From: a virus
Strand: one strand, 5' to 3'
Length of the DNA: 29,140 nucleotides
IMG/VR virus record: IMGVR_UViG_3300006875_000100
Span: 1 to 29,140 of that record
Shown here: piece by piece, positions 1 to 7,369 of the stretch
How the letters are laid out: each line of letters opens with the position of its first letter
Numbering within the stretch: position 1 is the stretch's first letter
Position numbers and translations under genes: made by a program
Notes under the pieces: model-generated
What the model was told of the DNA's origin: nothing
Databases searched by the model: none
What the model saw: the letters and a program-made list of their open reading frames with translations, nothing else

Positions 1-480
1 TGCAATTGCATCATTCTTAGCAAGAAGAATTGCTGCATCACGAGCAGCAACTTCGTCAGAGATTTCTCCGTCTGTGTATTGCTGTGCTGCAAGAATTGCG
101 TCTGCTTCTGCATCTGCTGCGGAGCCAATTGTGTCCCACAAACCAGTGTTTGCAGTTACTGCTCTTGCATCTGTAAAATATTTATTTGATGCACCTTCTG
201 AAAGGTCATCTGTGTCATGGTTTGAAATATCTGATACTTGACCAGTTACATCACCAACAAGGTCTGCTGTGATTTCTCCAGCAGCGAAGTTGCCTGAACC
301 ATCACGCTTTACAACTGCGTCTGGTGTATTTGTTGAGGTGGCTGTTCCACCAATAAGACCAATAATATAATTTTGGTCATCTACTTTCTTTGTAAGAATA
401 TCTTGACCGTCGATGGTACCTGTTGTGCCTTCAACAATAAGACCATTCTTTACTTTAAAGTCTTTTGTTACTGTTGCCAT
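1..480 (-). CDS. Tail-fibre-like virion protein, C-terminus beyond window
   Basis: The gene is open at the left edge; 160 codons are visible. It starts MATVTKDFKVKNGLIVEG, an N-terminus I associate with phage fibre and structural proteins. A Gly/Asp-rich stretch (about residues 60-90) follows, then YFTDARA and an Ala-rich, probably coiled-coil part (AADAEADAILAAQQYTDGEI) at the cut end. The start is fixed by AAGGAGAT 6 nt upstream on the minus strand. It is the most downstream visible gene of the minus-strand virion block. A fibre shaft role is inferred from composition and context; the receptor-binding end, if any, is outside the window. Confidence 0.75.
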   Translation of the reverse strand, partial: MATVTKDFKVKNGLIVEGTTGTIDGQDILTKKVDDQNYIIGLIGGTATSTNTPDAVVKRDGSGNFAAGEITADLVGDVTGQVSDISNHDTDDLSEGASNKYFTDARAVTANTGLWDTIGSAADAEADAILAAQQYTDGEISDEVAARDAAILLAKNDAIA

Positions 481-495
481 TTTTTATCTCCTTAT

Positions 496-942
496 TTATG
501 CCTTAAGTCCAATTCGTGCATAACGAACTGTGACTGGCTTAATTGTTGGGTCTGGAGTAACAGTTAACGAAACTGTGCTTCCTACCCTAGAGACGCTAAT
601 GGTGCCAATATTCCCATCATTGTCTATCGTGCCATACTCAGAAACGTTTACATTTGTACCGTCTACCAAGATGGTCAACTCTGTTGCATAAAACTTATTG
701 TCTCCTGCTGTTGTTTTAGCAATAGAAACAATATATTTAACCATTCGCCACTCTGTGGCATCAAAATTATCAATCACTGTGGCATTCTCAATACCAGTAA
801 TTGTATTTTCATTATTACCCATTGTCCCAAGATCTGTGGAACGTGCTGAGGTTGAGTCAATTAAATCTTCATAATCCTGTTGTGTAGGACGATCACCAGT
901 TTGAAATTTGGTTTTTAGTGTTGGAACTGAGATTTTTGCCAT
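496..942 (-). CDS. Virion structural protein (148 aa)
   Basis: The N-terminus is MAKISVPTLKTKFQTGDRPTQ, and the QxGDxPTQxDYxxLIDS pattern is common at the start of phage fibre or structural proteins. The C-terminal half (from VKYIVSIAK through TELTILVDG to VTVRYARIGLKA) resembles a beta-rich module repeated at the ends of many marine phage structural proteins. No enzyme motif is seen. The start codon lies 6 nt downstream of a TATAAT box, so it may be expressed leaderless from its own promoter, although an AAGGAG is also present 13 nt upstream. Function as a tail-fibre or baseplate accessory is inferred from neighbours. Confidence 0.75.
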   Translation of the reverse strand: MAKISVPTLKTKFQTGDRPTQQDYEDLIDSTSARSTDLGTMGNNENTITGIENATVIDNFDATEWRMVKYIVSIAKTTAGDNKFYATELTILVDGTNVNVSEYGTIDNDGNIGTISVSRVGSTVSLTVTPDPTIKPVTVRYARIGLKA

Positions 943-948
943 GTGCCT

Positions 949-954
949 ATTATA
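949..954 (-). promoter_or_regulatory. -10 box (TATAAT) 6 nt before the start at 942
   Basis: A perfect TATAAT on the minus strand ends 6 nt before the ATG of the 148-aa virion gene. Transcription would start at or next to the start codon. No good -35 box is visible. Confidence 0.5.
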
Positions 955-971
955 ACTCCTTTTTTATATTT

Positions 972-1193
972 TTAAAGAATCCAGTTACTAAAACCAATTA
1001 CCTGTAATGGAATTGGAGGGGGATTAGAAGCACTGTATCCTTCAATTTGTATAGACTTAAATCTTACTCTAAATGGTAAGTCACTTTTTATTGTTACTGT
1101 AGGAGAAATTAAACTTATTTGTTTTACAGAATAATCTATTGGTTTTATATACTTTGTTTTATGTTGTAGGTTTGATAGTGTTGCTGTTGCCAT
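972..1193 (-). CDS. Small virion-associated protein (73 aa)
   Basis: Unrecognised small protein with alternating hydrophobic residues suggesting a beta fold (QISLISPTVTIK, RVRFKSIQIEGY) and an end IPLQVIGFSNWIL. No Cys, signal peptide or membrane segment. Its ATG overlaps the stop of the upstream gene as TAATG, so translation is coupled to the GDT-motif protein at 1193-1597. This pairing suggests it is a partner of that protein in the baseplate or fibre, which is inference only. Confidence 0.7.
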   Translation of the reverse strand: MATATLSNLQHKTKYIKPIDYSVKQISLISPTVTIKSDLPFRVRFKSIQIEGYSASNPPPIPLQVIGFSNWIL

Positions 1194-1597
1194 TAATCAG
1201 TTACATCTTCAAGAATCTTCATACTACCCTGAGCGACTGTCCAGACTCTTGTAGCATCTGATAACTGAATATCAAAGATGTCTCCAGTTTGTAAAATAAA
1301 AGATTCTGAAGAAGTTAGCCAAACAGTAAACTCTCCAATTAAATCATCTGCATCTGCTGCTGGATTTAATTCCATAATTAATGTTGCATCATCTGTAATA
1401 ATGCCTAAGTCAGCAGAATTATTTGGTCTTTTAATTTTCATATTAATATTCCAATCTGGAATTATTAAAGGCTGTCCAGCATCATCAACAACGTAAACTT
1501 TAAAACCAGAGGTATCTCCACGAACTACAGTCCAAATAACTGTTGGTGGTTTTTCACCTATATCATATGAAGAAGCGGATCCACGATATGTTGCCAT
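1193..1597 (-). CDS. GDT-motif virion protein, BppU-like N-domain (134 aa)
   Basis: It contains TVVRGDTSGFKVYVVDDAGQ, the 'GDT' strand-turn seen at the start of BppU-type upper-baseplate and related beta-sandwich domains, followed by DWNINMKIKR and ending VAQGSMKILEDVTD. Two other genes in this window (6179-6613 and 8258-8656) have the same arrangement: GDT near the N-terminus, then a Trp/Tyr strand, a Leu/Phe strand and a final G-x-(I/M)-x(4,5)-(V/T) strand. All three are probably linker or baseplate proteins that hold different fibres. The start lies 6 nt after a TATAAT box with an extended TG, and no ribosome site is evident, which suggests a leaderless message. Confidence 0.75.
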   Translation of the reverse strand: MATYRGSASSYDIGEKPPTVIWTVVRGDTSGFKVYVVDDAGQPLIIPDWNINMKIKRPNNSADLGIITDDATLIMELNPAADADDLIGEFTVWLTSSESFILQTGDIFDIQLSDATRVWTVAQGSMKILEDVTD

Positions 1598-1603
1598 GTG
1601 TTG

Positions 1604-1609
1604 ATTATA
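1604..1609 (-). promoter_or_regulatory. Extended -10 box (TGATATAAT), start at 1597
   Basis: TATAAT preceded by TGA on the minus strand, 6 nt before the ATG at 1597. No ribosome site lies between them, so a leaderless transcript is likely. Confidence 0.55.
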
Positions 1610-1614
1610 TCATA

Positions 1615-2166
1615 TTAGGCTAATCCAGCCTTCAATGCTCCCCAAGTTCCATTTCCTTTTGATGAAATAACTATTACTCCATTATTTACAGATCTAATTG
1701 CAACAACTCCTATTGCGCCACCAACTGCTTCTGTTGTTAATGATCCATTTGAGTCTACATATAAAATATCTCCAGGGTTATAAGAACTTGTATTTAGTCC
1801 ATAATATGAAAGAACACCAGAAGTTACAACTTCTCCAACTCCACCATTTGCATTAATTGTTCCATTTGTTAATCCTAATAATGGATAATTATCTGAAAAA
1901 TTAGATGTAAATGGTTTTATTATTGTTCTACCATCGTATTGTCCAATTAAATTAGAACCATCTAGATATGTAGCAGCATATACTGGTGTTGCTCCAGAAA
2001 TATTTTCTGTTGTTTTATTAATAACTTTTATTCTAACATTTGATGCATCTAATGATTCTAGTGCAGTTTCTACAGAATCCGCTAATTTTTTAATATCATT
2101 GTGTACATTTACAGAGTCTGTTGCCTCTGGAAATTTTAATCCATACGTTTCTGTTATATCTGCCAT
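1615..2166 (-). CDS. Fibre-type virion protein (183 aa)
   Basis: It begins MADITETYGLKFPEATDSVN and continues VHNDIKKLADSVETALESLD, a short helical linker. The rest is beta-rich and Gly/Asn/Ser-rich (GATPVYAATYLDGSNLIGQY, then YNPGDILYVDSNGSLTTEAV and NGVIVISSKGNGTWG), the style of a fibre shaft or tip domain. No catalytic motif is seen. It starts the leftward set that runs to position 1. A TATAAT box lies 7 nt before the ATG and no ribosome site is visible. Confidence 0.75.
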   Translation of the reverse strand: MADITETYGLKFPEATDSVNVHNDIKKLADSVETALESLDASNVRIKVINKTTENISGATPVYAATYLDGSNLIGQYDGRTIIKPFTSNFSDNYPLLGLTNGTINANGGVGEVVTSGVLSYYGLNTSSYNPGDILYVDSNGSLTTEAVGGAIGVVAIRSVNNGVIVISSKGNGTWGALKAGLA

Positions 2167-2173
2167 AAAGTTA

Positions 2174-2179
2174 ATTATA
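2174..2179 (-). promoter_or_regulatory. Extended -10 box (TGATATAAT), start at 2166
   Basis: TATAAT with upstream TGA on the minus strand, 7 nt before the ATG at 2166. It lies back to back with the plus-strand promoter of the lysin gene. Confidence 0.5.
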
Positions 2180-2186
2180 TCATTAT

Positions 2187-2216
2187 TTGACTATTTGATG
2201 TAAACTATGTTATACT
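2187..2216 (+). promoter_or_regulatory. SigA-type promoter of the lysin gene
   Basis: TTGACT, 18-bp spacer, TATACT. It lies upstream of a plus-strand gene isolated among minus-strand virion genes and would give a leader of about 45 nt. Confidence 0.7.
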
Positions 2217-2226
2217 AAGAAATGTC

Positions 2227-2248
2227 AAGCACCCCTAAAAAGGTGTTT
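2227..2248 (+). promoter_or_regulatory. Small leader hairpin before the lysin gene
   Basis: AAGCACC and GGTGTTT can pair around an 8-nt loop, followed by only two T. It lies between the promoter and the ribosome site, so it may be a weak attenuator or a 5' stabiliser of the mRNA. Confidence 0.35.
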
Positions 2249-2269
2249 TTCGTTTCTAAGGAGGAAACT

Positions 2270-2830
2270 ATGATTAACTTTATGTATAATAACAAAAGAA
2301 TCATTGGTACACTCAGCATCATGGCTATGTTTACCATATGGTCAAACATTGCTAATGCTTCTGAAAACCGATTAAACGATAGTAATATCGTGCTGGGAGA
2401 AACAATAGAGGCCACGGAAGTGGCCGAAAGTGTTTCTGAGGCTAAAGAAGATCAGTTAGAAAAATATAAAAGTGCTATAAATCTATCTGACAAAGATCTT
2501 AAAAATCTACTATCTTTAGTAGGATTTGAAGGTCAAAATCTTAAGGAGGCGTGGGCAATTGCCAAGAAAGAATCTGGCGGTAGACCATTAGCCCTTAACA
2601 ACAGTAAAAGAACTGGTGATAGTTCTTATGGCTTATTTCAAATAAATATGATTGGTGACCTTGGTCCTGACCGTAGAGATAAGTTTAACTTAGAATCAAA
2701 TGTTGAGTTATTTAATCCAGTATTAAATGCTGAAGTTGCATTCTATATGTCAAAAGGTGGAAAAGATTGGAGTTCCTGGAAAGGATTAACTCCAAGAACA
2801 TTAGAACTTATGAAAAAGTTCCCAAATTAA
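2270..2830 (+). CDS. Secreted lytic transglycosylase/lysozyme-like lysin
   Basis: Likely a peptidoglycan-cleaving enzyme. Residues 1-31 form a typical signal peptide: basic NNKR, a hydrophobic core (IIGTLSIMAMFTIW), then an Ala-x-Ala-like end (NIANASE). An acidic linker follows, then an SLT/lysozyme-like domain with AWAIAKKESGGRPLA (candidate catalytic Glu in KKES), GDSSYGLFQINM and a final NAEVAFYMSKGGKDWSSW, all in the expected order. The start at 2270 is chosen because AAGGAGG lies 5 nt upstream; an in-frame ATG at 2222 falls at the expected transcription start. The gene faces against its virion neighbours and has its own promoter. Role: export-dependent host lysis, or wall opening at entry. 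I favour lysis. Confidence 0.8.
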   Translation: MINFMYNNKRIIGTLSIMAMFTIWSNIANASENRLNDSNIVLGETIEATEVAESVSEAKEDQLEKYKSAINLSDKDLKNLLSLVGFEGQNLKEAWAIAKKESGGRPLALNNSKRTGDSSYGLFQINMIGDLGPDRRDKFNLESNVELFNPVLNAEVAFYMSKGGKDWSSWKGLTPRTLELMKKFPN

Positions 2831-2836
2831 ATAATT

Positions 2837-2868
2837 GTGCCTTGGGGGTATTTTTATCCCCAAGGTGC
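2837..2868. terminator. Long stem-loop between convergent genes
   Basis: CCTTGGGG (2840-2847) pairs with CCCCAAGG (2858-2865), extended by outer wobble pairs, around an AT-rich loop. It lies between the lysin stop (2830) and the stop of the repeat protein (2854), and encodes that protein's last residues. Neither side has a clean T-run, so termination in both directions is likely but not certain. Confidence 0.55.
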
Positions 2869-3879
2869 AAAATTAAATGTTGCTTCAGGTGTAAATGAGA
2901 ATGTTGCTTCAGGCGTAAATGAGAACACCGAAAATGCTGGCGTAAATGAAAATACTGAGAATGCTGGCGTAAATGAAAATACTGAGAACGGTGGCATAAA
3001 GTTAAATGCTGGTGTAAATGAGAACACCGAGAATGCTGGTGTAAATGAGAACACCGAGAATGCTGGTGTAAACGAGAATACCGAGAATGCTGGTGTAAAC
3101 GAGAACACCGAGAACGGTGGCATAAAGTTAAATGCTGGTGTAAATGAGAACACCGAGAATGCTGGTGTAAACGAGAACACCGAGAACGGTGGCATAAAGT
3201 TAAATGCTGGTGTAAATGAGAACACCGAGAATGCTGGTGTAAACGAGAACACCGAGAATGCAGGTGTGAATGAGAATACTGAAAACGGTGGCATAAAGTT
3301 AAACGTTGGAGTACCACAGGATTCTACGTTTACATCTTGCATTGTTTCTGTATCTGTTTCAGTTCCAGCAGTACATACTCCATTTACAAGAGTATAGACA
3401 GTTCTAGTTCTAGTTCTGGTATAAGTTCTATATTGTCTTTTATATCCATCTGCTTCACATTCTCCCCATGGACCCCATTCACCTATACTCCATTGAGACC
3501 ACTCACTCCATGGGCCTGGATCTGGGCATGCTCCAGGAGAAAATGAAAAAACACCAAATGGTGAAAAACCAAAGACACCAAATGGTGAAAAACCAAAAAC
3601 GCCGAATGGTGAAAAACCAAATACACCAAATGTTGAAAATGAAAATGTATGAACTTTATAATTTACAACACTTTCATAATCTAATAAAGTACTTGGAGCA
3701 ACATCTTGTGACTTGACCTTACCAGTTAATGCTTCGTTGTCTTGAACTTCTTCTGTTTCTATTCCATAATTAAATCCAGCATTCTGTAGAGATTGTCTTG
3801 CATCTAATCTTGGAAGTCCAACTATATTTGGGACTACTCCCATTCCCTTTTTAAAGAAGGCCCAAATAGAATTAAGCAT
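2854..3879 (-). CDS. PASTA / thrombospondin-like / FxFxP-repeat fibre protein
   Basis: A 341-aa mosaic protein. Residues 15-76 look like a PASTA domain (VPNIVGLPRLDARQSLQNAG, then GKVKSQDVAPST); PASTA domains bind cell-wall muropeptides in known proteins. Residues 79-115 hold four FGVFxFSP-type units. Residues 116-189 carry a Trp ladder (PWSEWSQWS, then EWGPWGEC), an Arg ladder (RTYTRTRTRT) and four Cys, resembling a thrombospondin type 1 repeat. Residues 192-335 are 12 copies of FSVFSFTP broken by four FNFMPP units. There is no signal peptide. It lies among fibre genes 9 nt after the stop of the gene at 3888-4520, so a host-surface adhesin or fibre is likely. The 27-bp DNA repeats should make its length unstable. 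Confidence 0.8.
   Translation of the reverse strand: MLNSIWAFFKKGMGVVPNIVGLPRLDARQSLQNAGFNYGIETEEVQDNEALTGKVKSQDVAPSTLLDYESVVNYKVHTFSFSTFGVFGFSPFGVFGFSPFGVFGFSPFGVFSFSPGACPDPGPWSEWSQWSIGEWGPWGECEADGYKRQYRTYTRTRTRTVYTLVNGVCTAGTETDTETMQDVNVESCGTPTFNFMPPFSVFSFTPAFSVFSFTPAFSVFSFTPAFNFMPPFSVFSFTPAFSVFSFTPAFNFMPPFSVFSFTPAFSVFSFTPAFSVFSFTPAFSVFSFTPAFNFMPPFSVFSFTPAFSVFSFTPAFSVFSFTPEATFSFTPEATFNFAPWG
2857..3306 (-). repeat. 27-bp tandem repeat array (FSVFSFTP) with interspersed FNFMPP units
   Basis: Near-identical 27-bp units, each encoding a nine-residue A-FSVFSFTP step, occur in blocks of 3, 2, 4 and 3, each block preceded by an FNFMPP unit. Units differ mostly at silent positions (AAT/AAC, GAG/GAA), so protein sequence is conserved while DNA drifts. 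Confidence 0.9.
3535..3645 (-). repeat. 24-bp tandem repeat array (FGVFGFSP)
   Basis: Four units of about 24 bp encode FGVFxFSP steps between the PASTA and thrombospondin-like parts. The motif is related to the downstream array but with Gly and Ser variants, pointing to separate amplification. Confidence 0.8.
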
Positions 3880-3887
3880 TTTGGAAC

Positions 3888-4520
3888 CTACGCTTTCAAA
3901 TCGCCAATAAGAACCCAGGTATTCGTATCATATTTGATAAGGGTTGCGCCAGAATACCTTGCAGCAATTTTTTTATTAGAATTTTTACTATTGATTATTA
4001 CTCCAACTGATGCTCCAACAAAAGAAACCTCTCCTGCACCAACTCTTACTATATCTAGTCTTTGTCCTATTTCAAACGGTACAGAAGCATTAAGTGGTAT
4101 TGTAATAGTTGTATCAGATCCAGAATTTATTGTTAATGTCTTTCCAGCATCTCCAAGCACTAAAGTATGATTTGATGTTTTTTCAGCAAAAACTAATGTG
4201 TCTAATAATCCTATCCATTTTATTCCGTTATAGTATTGAATTTGACTTATTTCTGTGCCACCATCAGTTTGTTCAACAAAACATACAGTTCCTTCTGTTG
4301 GAGATGTTATTGCTGCATCTCTTGCAGAAGGATTTTGAAATATATTAACTCCGCCTTTTGCCTTAATAACATCATTAACAGTTACCTTATCACCAAAAAT
4401 ATGTGCTTGTGTCCATGTATAAGGAACGTTTGTATTTGCAACACCTGCAATTGCATACCACATATCTGAAGCAGAATCATACATATATGCAACTTTACTA
4501 TTTGAACTTATATTTGCCAT
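3888..4520 (-). CDS. Fibre-type virion protein (210 aa)
   Basis: No enzyme motif. It begins MANISSNSKVAYMYDSASDM and has a WYAIAG strand, then FQNPSARDAAITSPTEGTVC and IQYYNGIKWIGL, a pattern often seen where phage fibres describe an 'intensity' of repeated Trp/Tyr strands. The end (GQRLDIVRVGAGEVSFVGA through TLIKYDTNTWVLIGDLKA) resembles a small beta-barrel cap seen on many phage fibre tips. A GGAGGAGAT ribosome site fixes the start. It lies 1 bp after the stop of the 349-aa gene and immediately before the repeat protein. It probably belongs to the same fibre assembly. Confidence 0.75.
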   Translation of the reverse strand: MANISSNSKVAYMYDSASDMWYAIAGVANTNVPYTWTQAHIFGDKVTVNDVIKAKGGVNIFQNPSARDAAITSPTEGTVCFVEQTDGGTEISQIQYYNGIKWIGLLDTLVFAEKTSNHTLVLGDAGKTLTINSGSDTTITIPLNASVPFEIGQRLDIVRVGAGEVSFVGASVGVIINSKNSNKKIAARYSGATLIKYDTNTWVLIGDLKA

Positions 4521-4521
4521 A

Positions 4522-5571
4522 TTAGATCTCCTCCACTATAAATGTGTCAGATGTTTCTCCAAATCTTTGTGTAATAACGTTAGGAGAATATCCATTTGGT
4601 GTAATATTTATAAGTCTATATGTAATGACATCTCCAGTTGTTGCTCCATGAGTATCTAGCCATTCAAAATGTAAACTTGTAAATTCTTTTGATACTAAAC
4701 CTATATTAATTGTAGAATATGCTCCAGTATTAATCTTTCTTTGCAATCCAATAAATGCTTCTGTATTTGTATCAGTTGTTGGCCTACATATTCCAGTAAA
4801 GTTAATTTTTGTTTTTGTAGAAGATGCACTTTTTGTTATTGCTAATTCAAGATCATCATTATCAATTGTTTGTAATATTTCATCTTCTGCAACTCCATTA
4901 ACAGCAATTCCAGTTAAACTAGTTTGTGAATAATCCCCAAAATAAATTGATGCTATATTTTTATTATTTTCATAATCAGGATCTATCCAAGAAACTCCAA
5001 GAGGTGCGCTGGAGTCTGCAGTTAAAATTTTACCATTATCTCCAATAGGGAGTATTTGAGTTACACCCTCAGATGCACCAACAATTAAATCACCTTTTGC
5101 TTCTGTGTAGGTTCCAACTTTTACAAAATTATTATCATCATAAACATATACATCTTTATTTTCTGAATTTTTATCGATCCAAACAATTCCATCTATTAAG
5201 TTTGTTGTTGGTTCATCATTTTGATATAAAGCAATTCCATATGTGCTTTGTACTGCTGCACCAGTTGAATCTGAAGCCATTGCAATAAAGCCGTCTGTTG
5301 GATTAGACAAAGATTGTATTGCTGAAACTGTTAAATAATCAGATCCTATGCCTAACTCTTCTTGATCTTCTATTCTATTTTTTAGATCTTGAAGGTGTCT
5401 TGCTATACCATTATTTGTTGCTAGTGCTGCTTTTTGTGATGACTCAGATGCATCTGTATTAAAATTATAATCTCCATATAAAAATAGTTTTAATGCTGCC
5501 TGAATGTCAGCCTTGTCGTCATAGCCTGGCTGCTTAACATTCCATATACCGCCGATATTTTCTTCTGCCAC
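4522..5571 (-). CDS. Large fibre-type virion protein (349 aa), GTG start
   Basis: The N-terminal 80 residues are helical with charged residues (DIQAALKLFLYGDYNF, then LQDLKNRIEDQEEL), likely an attachment or trimer-forming part. The middle has the phage-fibre theme KGDLIVGASEGVTQILPIGD, GKILTADSSAPLGVSW. The C-terminal 150 residues are beta-rich with no catalytic residues evident, and the protein ends TSDTFIVEEI. The start is GTG, preceded by a G-rich GGGGGTGATTTAGG that can act as ribosome site. It is the longest virion protein in the block and a good candidate for the main shaft protein of the fibre. Confidence 0.75.
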   Translation of the reverse strand: MAEENIGGIWNVKQPGYDDKADIQAALKLFLYGDYNFNTDASESSQKAALATNNGIARHLQDLKNRIEDQEELGIGSDYLTVSAIQSLSNPTDGFIAMASDSTGAAVQSTYGIALYQNDEPTTNLIDGIVWIDKNSENKDVYVYDDNNFVKVGTYTEAKGDLIVGASEGVTQILPIGDNGKILTADSSAPLGVSWIDPDYENNKNIASIYFGDYSQTSLTGIAVNGVAEDEILQTIDNDDLELAITKSASSTKTKINFTGICRPTTDTNTEAFIGLQRKINTGAYSTINIGLVSKEFTSLHFEWLDTHGATTGDVITYRLINITPNGYSPNVITQRFGETSDTFIVEEI

Positions 5572-5588
5572 CTAAATCACCCCCATGA

Positions 5589-6179
5589 TTATACCACCGA
5601 AATGTGAATATGTGCTGTTCTAGTTTCTGTAATATTAGACCAAGATGTTCCGTTGAATTCGGCTGCATAAAATGTAATTTTTAAATGGTCTTTTTCGTCA
5701 ATTTGAACTATTTCTGTTTTTATTGAACTTGCTATTGGATATCCTGCGGGGGTAGCCAAAATTGCCTGAACACTAAAATTAGAAGAGTTTGTATTTCCAG
5801 TATATGATGGGTCTACAATAGAAGATATTGGGATTGTGCAATAATTATTTGTAGCAAATGGTATTTCTTCAATTCCACTGTAAGTATTAGGAATTAATTT
5901 ATTTAAAGGTTCCCATTGAGCCTCTGACGATCCTAGTCCATAAGAATATTGATAAATCATTAAATATTCAGAATCATCTTTTTTTAAATTTATATATAAA
6001 TCGAAAACATTTGGTGTCTGTCCAATATCAATAGAATCTGGTTTTCCATTTCCTACAAATATTAAACTACCACGATCACCCTTATTGCCAAAGCCTAATT
6101 CAACTTTTACAGTTTCTGGTCCACCTATTACAAGAAGGTCGTCATTTGTTAGTTTAACATCATAGTTAAATATTGCCAT
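5589..6179 (-). CDS. Virion protein (196 aa)
   Basis: Unrecognised, beta-rich and acidic, starting MAIFNYDVKLTNDDLLVIGG. Visible strands include TVKVELGFGNKGDRGSLIFV (a short GDRG turn like those preceding collagen-like repeats) and LKITFYAAEFNGTSWSNITE. No Cys and no membrane segment. Its ATG overlaps the stop of the upstream GDT-motif gene as TAATG, repeating the layout at 972-1597 where a GDT-motif gene is followed by a coupled gene. Likely a fibre partner of that protein. Confidence 0.72.
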   Translation of the reverse strand: MAIFNYDVKLTNDDLLVIGGPETVKVELGFGNKGDRGSLIFVGNGKPDSIDIGQTPNVFDLYINLKKDDSEYLMIYQYSYGLGSSEAQWEPLNKLIPNTYSGIEEIPFATNNYCTIPISSIVDPSYTGNTNSSNFSVQAILATPAGYPIASSIKTEIVQIDEKDHLKITFYAAEFNGTSWSNITETRTAHIHISVV

Positions 6180-6613
6180 TACGGAGTTACCTGGCCTGTT
6201 ACCTCTATTGTTCCAGTTAAAAGAGTGTGTACTTGTGGATAATTTGGAACACCGTCTGGCAAATCTGGGGTAGTGCTTTTTGCAATTTGAACGTCGTAAA
6301 CATATGTTTTATCTGGATCTAAATATTGAGAATCCTCTGGTCTAATCGCACAATGAACATATGTTGAGTCAGTTGAAATATATGCTAAACATTTATGCCA
6401 ATTGCTAGATTCTCTAGTTTCTGCAAAAACAAACATTACATTATCATAGTCAACCTCTGGAGTACTAGGATTATTATCATCATCATATGTACCTCCACCG
6501 CCTGTGTATGCGTTCATCAAAAAAGAAGTATCGTTAGAATTTTTAGGGTAAATACGAAATTCGTAAGTATCACCCTTATAGTAATTTATATTATATGTTC
6601 CTGGAAATGCCAT
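6179..6613 (-). CDS. GDT-motif virion protein (144 aa)
   Basis: It starts MAFPGTYNINYYKGDTYEFR, the second of three GDT-motif proteins in the window. The rest is Asp/Tyr/Thr-rich: TGGGGTYDDDNNPSTPEVDY, then VMFVFAETRESSNWHKCLAY, DKTYVYDVQIAKS and LLTGTIEVTGQVTP at the end. This matches the BppU-like beta-sandwich layout. A GGAGG ribosome site lies just before the ATG and a TATAAT box 15 nt before it. Probably a linker between tail and one fibre type. Confidence 0.75.
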   Translation of the reverse strand: MAFPGTYNINYYKGDTYEFRIYPKNSNDTSFLMNAYTGGGGTYDDDNNPSTPEVDYDNVMFVFAETRESSNWHKCLAYISTDSTYVHCAIRPEDSQYLDPDKTYVYDVQIAKSTTPDLPDGVPNYPQVHTLLTGTIEVTGQVTP

Positions 6614-6628
6614 AGTTCCTCCGTGTAA

Positions 6629-6634
6629 ATTATA
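6629..6634 (-). promoter_or_regulatory. Extended -10 box (TGATATAAT) before 6613
   Basis: TATAAT preceded by TGA on the minus strand. It overlaps the stop codon of the collagen-like gene and gives a leader of about 10 nt that still holds a GGAGG ribosome site. Confidence 0.45.
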
Positions 6635-7349
6635 TCACAGACACATATATTGAATTCATTAAAACTGATGAGTCGTAGTCAGTTCTAATTTGAGGTACTG
6701 CCCCAGAATTCCACATAGAGTTGTCTTCAATAAAAAAATGTTGAGTAACATACATATTATAGACATATTGGTATTTTAATGACGCAACAAACTGTGAAAT
6801 TTCAGTAGTAGATTTAGGAAAAAATGTTCTAATCCAAACCTCTGTATTATTGCTATAAGTTGTAAGTTCAAAGTTATATGTAACAAATACTTGAGATCCT
6901 ATCTTTAAACCGTGAAAATTTAGCATTCTTTGTTCTGCATTCCAAAGACTTGTGCATTCTTCTGGTAAATATTTTTCATTTGTATTACTACCTTTTGAGT
7001 CTACCCAAACGCTTACCCAGCCATCATCTCCTTGATTGACTCCAAGCCTAATATCTTTTCTATTTTGATTAAAATATGCACCCCATCCAGCCTGTTGTCC
7101 AGAAGAAGACAAAGAACTCTTTCCGTCTTTTCCAGATGGTCCTTTTTCGCCTTTAGGACCCTGAATGCCGTCTTTTCCAGGAACACCCTGAGGTCCAGGT
7201 ACACCTTGTGGCCCTTGAGGCCCCATTGGACCAGGAACAGGAACATAGTTAATTAAAATATCAGAATTAGTGTTTTGAGTTTCTACAACCTGTGCAGCAT
7301 AACTTGATTTTTTATTTCCTGGAAAGTCCATTGATTTTGATACGGGCAT
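6630..7349 (-). CDS. Collagen-like tail fibre protein (239 aa)
   Basis: An attachment segment (residues 1-37) is followed by about 13 Gly-X-Y triplets (PGPMGPQGPQGVPGPQ, then GKDGIQGPKGEKGPSGKDG; residues 38-76), which form a trimeric collagen helix in known phage fibres. After a Ser-rich hinge comes a globular C-terminal domain of about 150 residues rich in aromatic residues (WGAYF, DGWVSVWVD, WIRTFFP, YQYVYNMYVTQHFF), a plausible receptor-binding tip. No catalytic motif. The start lies 6 nt after a GATAAT box and lacks a ribosome site. Confidence 0.85.
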   Translation of the reverse strand: MPVSKSMDFPGNKKSSYAAQVVETQNTNSDILINYVPVPGPMGPQGPQGVPGPQGVPGKDGIQGPKGEKGPSGKDGKSSLSSSGQQAGWGAYFNQNRKDIRLGVNQGDDGWVSVWVDSKGSNTNEKYLPEECTSLWNAEQRMLNFHGLKIGSQVFVTYNFELTTYSNNTEVWIRTFFPKSTTEISQFVASLKYQYVYNMYVTQHFFIEDNSMWNSGAVPQIRTDYDSSVLMNSIYVSVI

Positions 7350-7355
7350 GGACTT

Positions 7356-7361
7356 ATTATC
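7356..7361 (-). promoter_or_regulatory. -10 box (GATAAT) 6 nt before the start at 7349
   Basis: GATAAT on the minus strand with a 6-nt gap to ATG, matching the spacing of other likely leaderless starts here. Confidence 0.4.
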
Positions 7362-7369
7362 CCATAATA

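Noticed and set aside
2857-3306. CRISPR array
   Set aside because: The units are direct tandem coding repeats without unique spacers.
2808-3317. Minus-strand His/Leu-rich frame over the same repeats
   Set aside because: Out-of-frame reading of the same repeats; composition is typical of a shadow frame.
2837-3397. Plus-strand reading frame with AGVNENTENA repeats
   Set aside because: It is the antisense shadow of the 27-bp repeat array of the minus-strand fibre protein; it has no ribosome site and overlaps the terminator hairpin.
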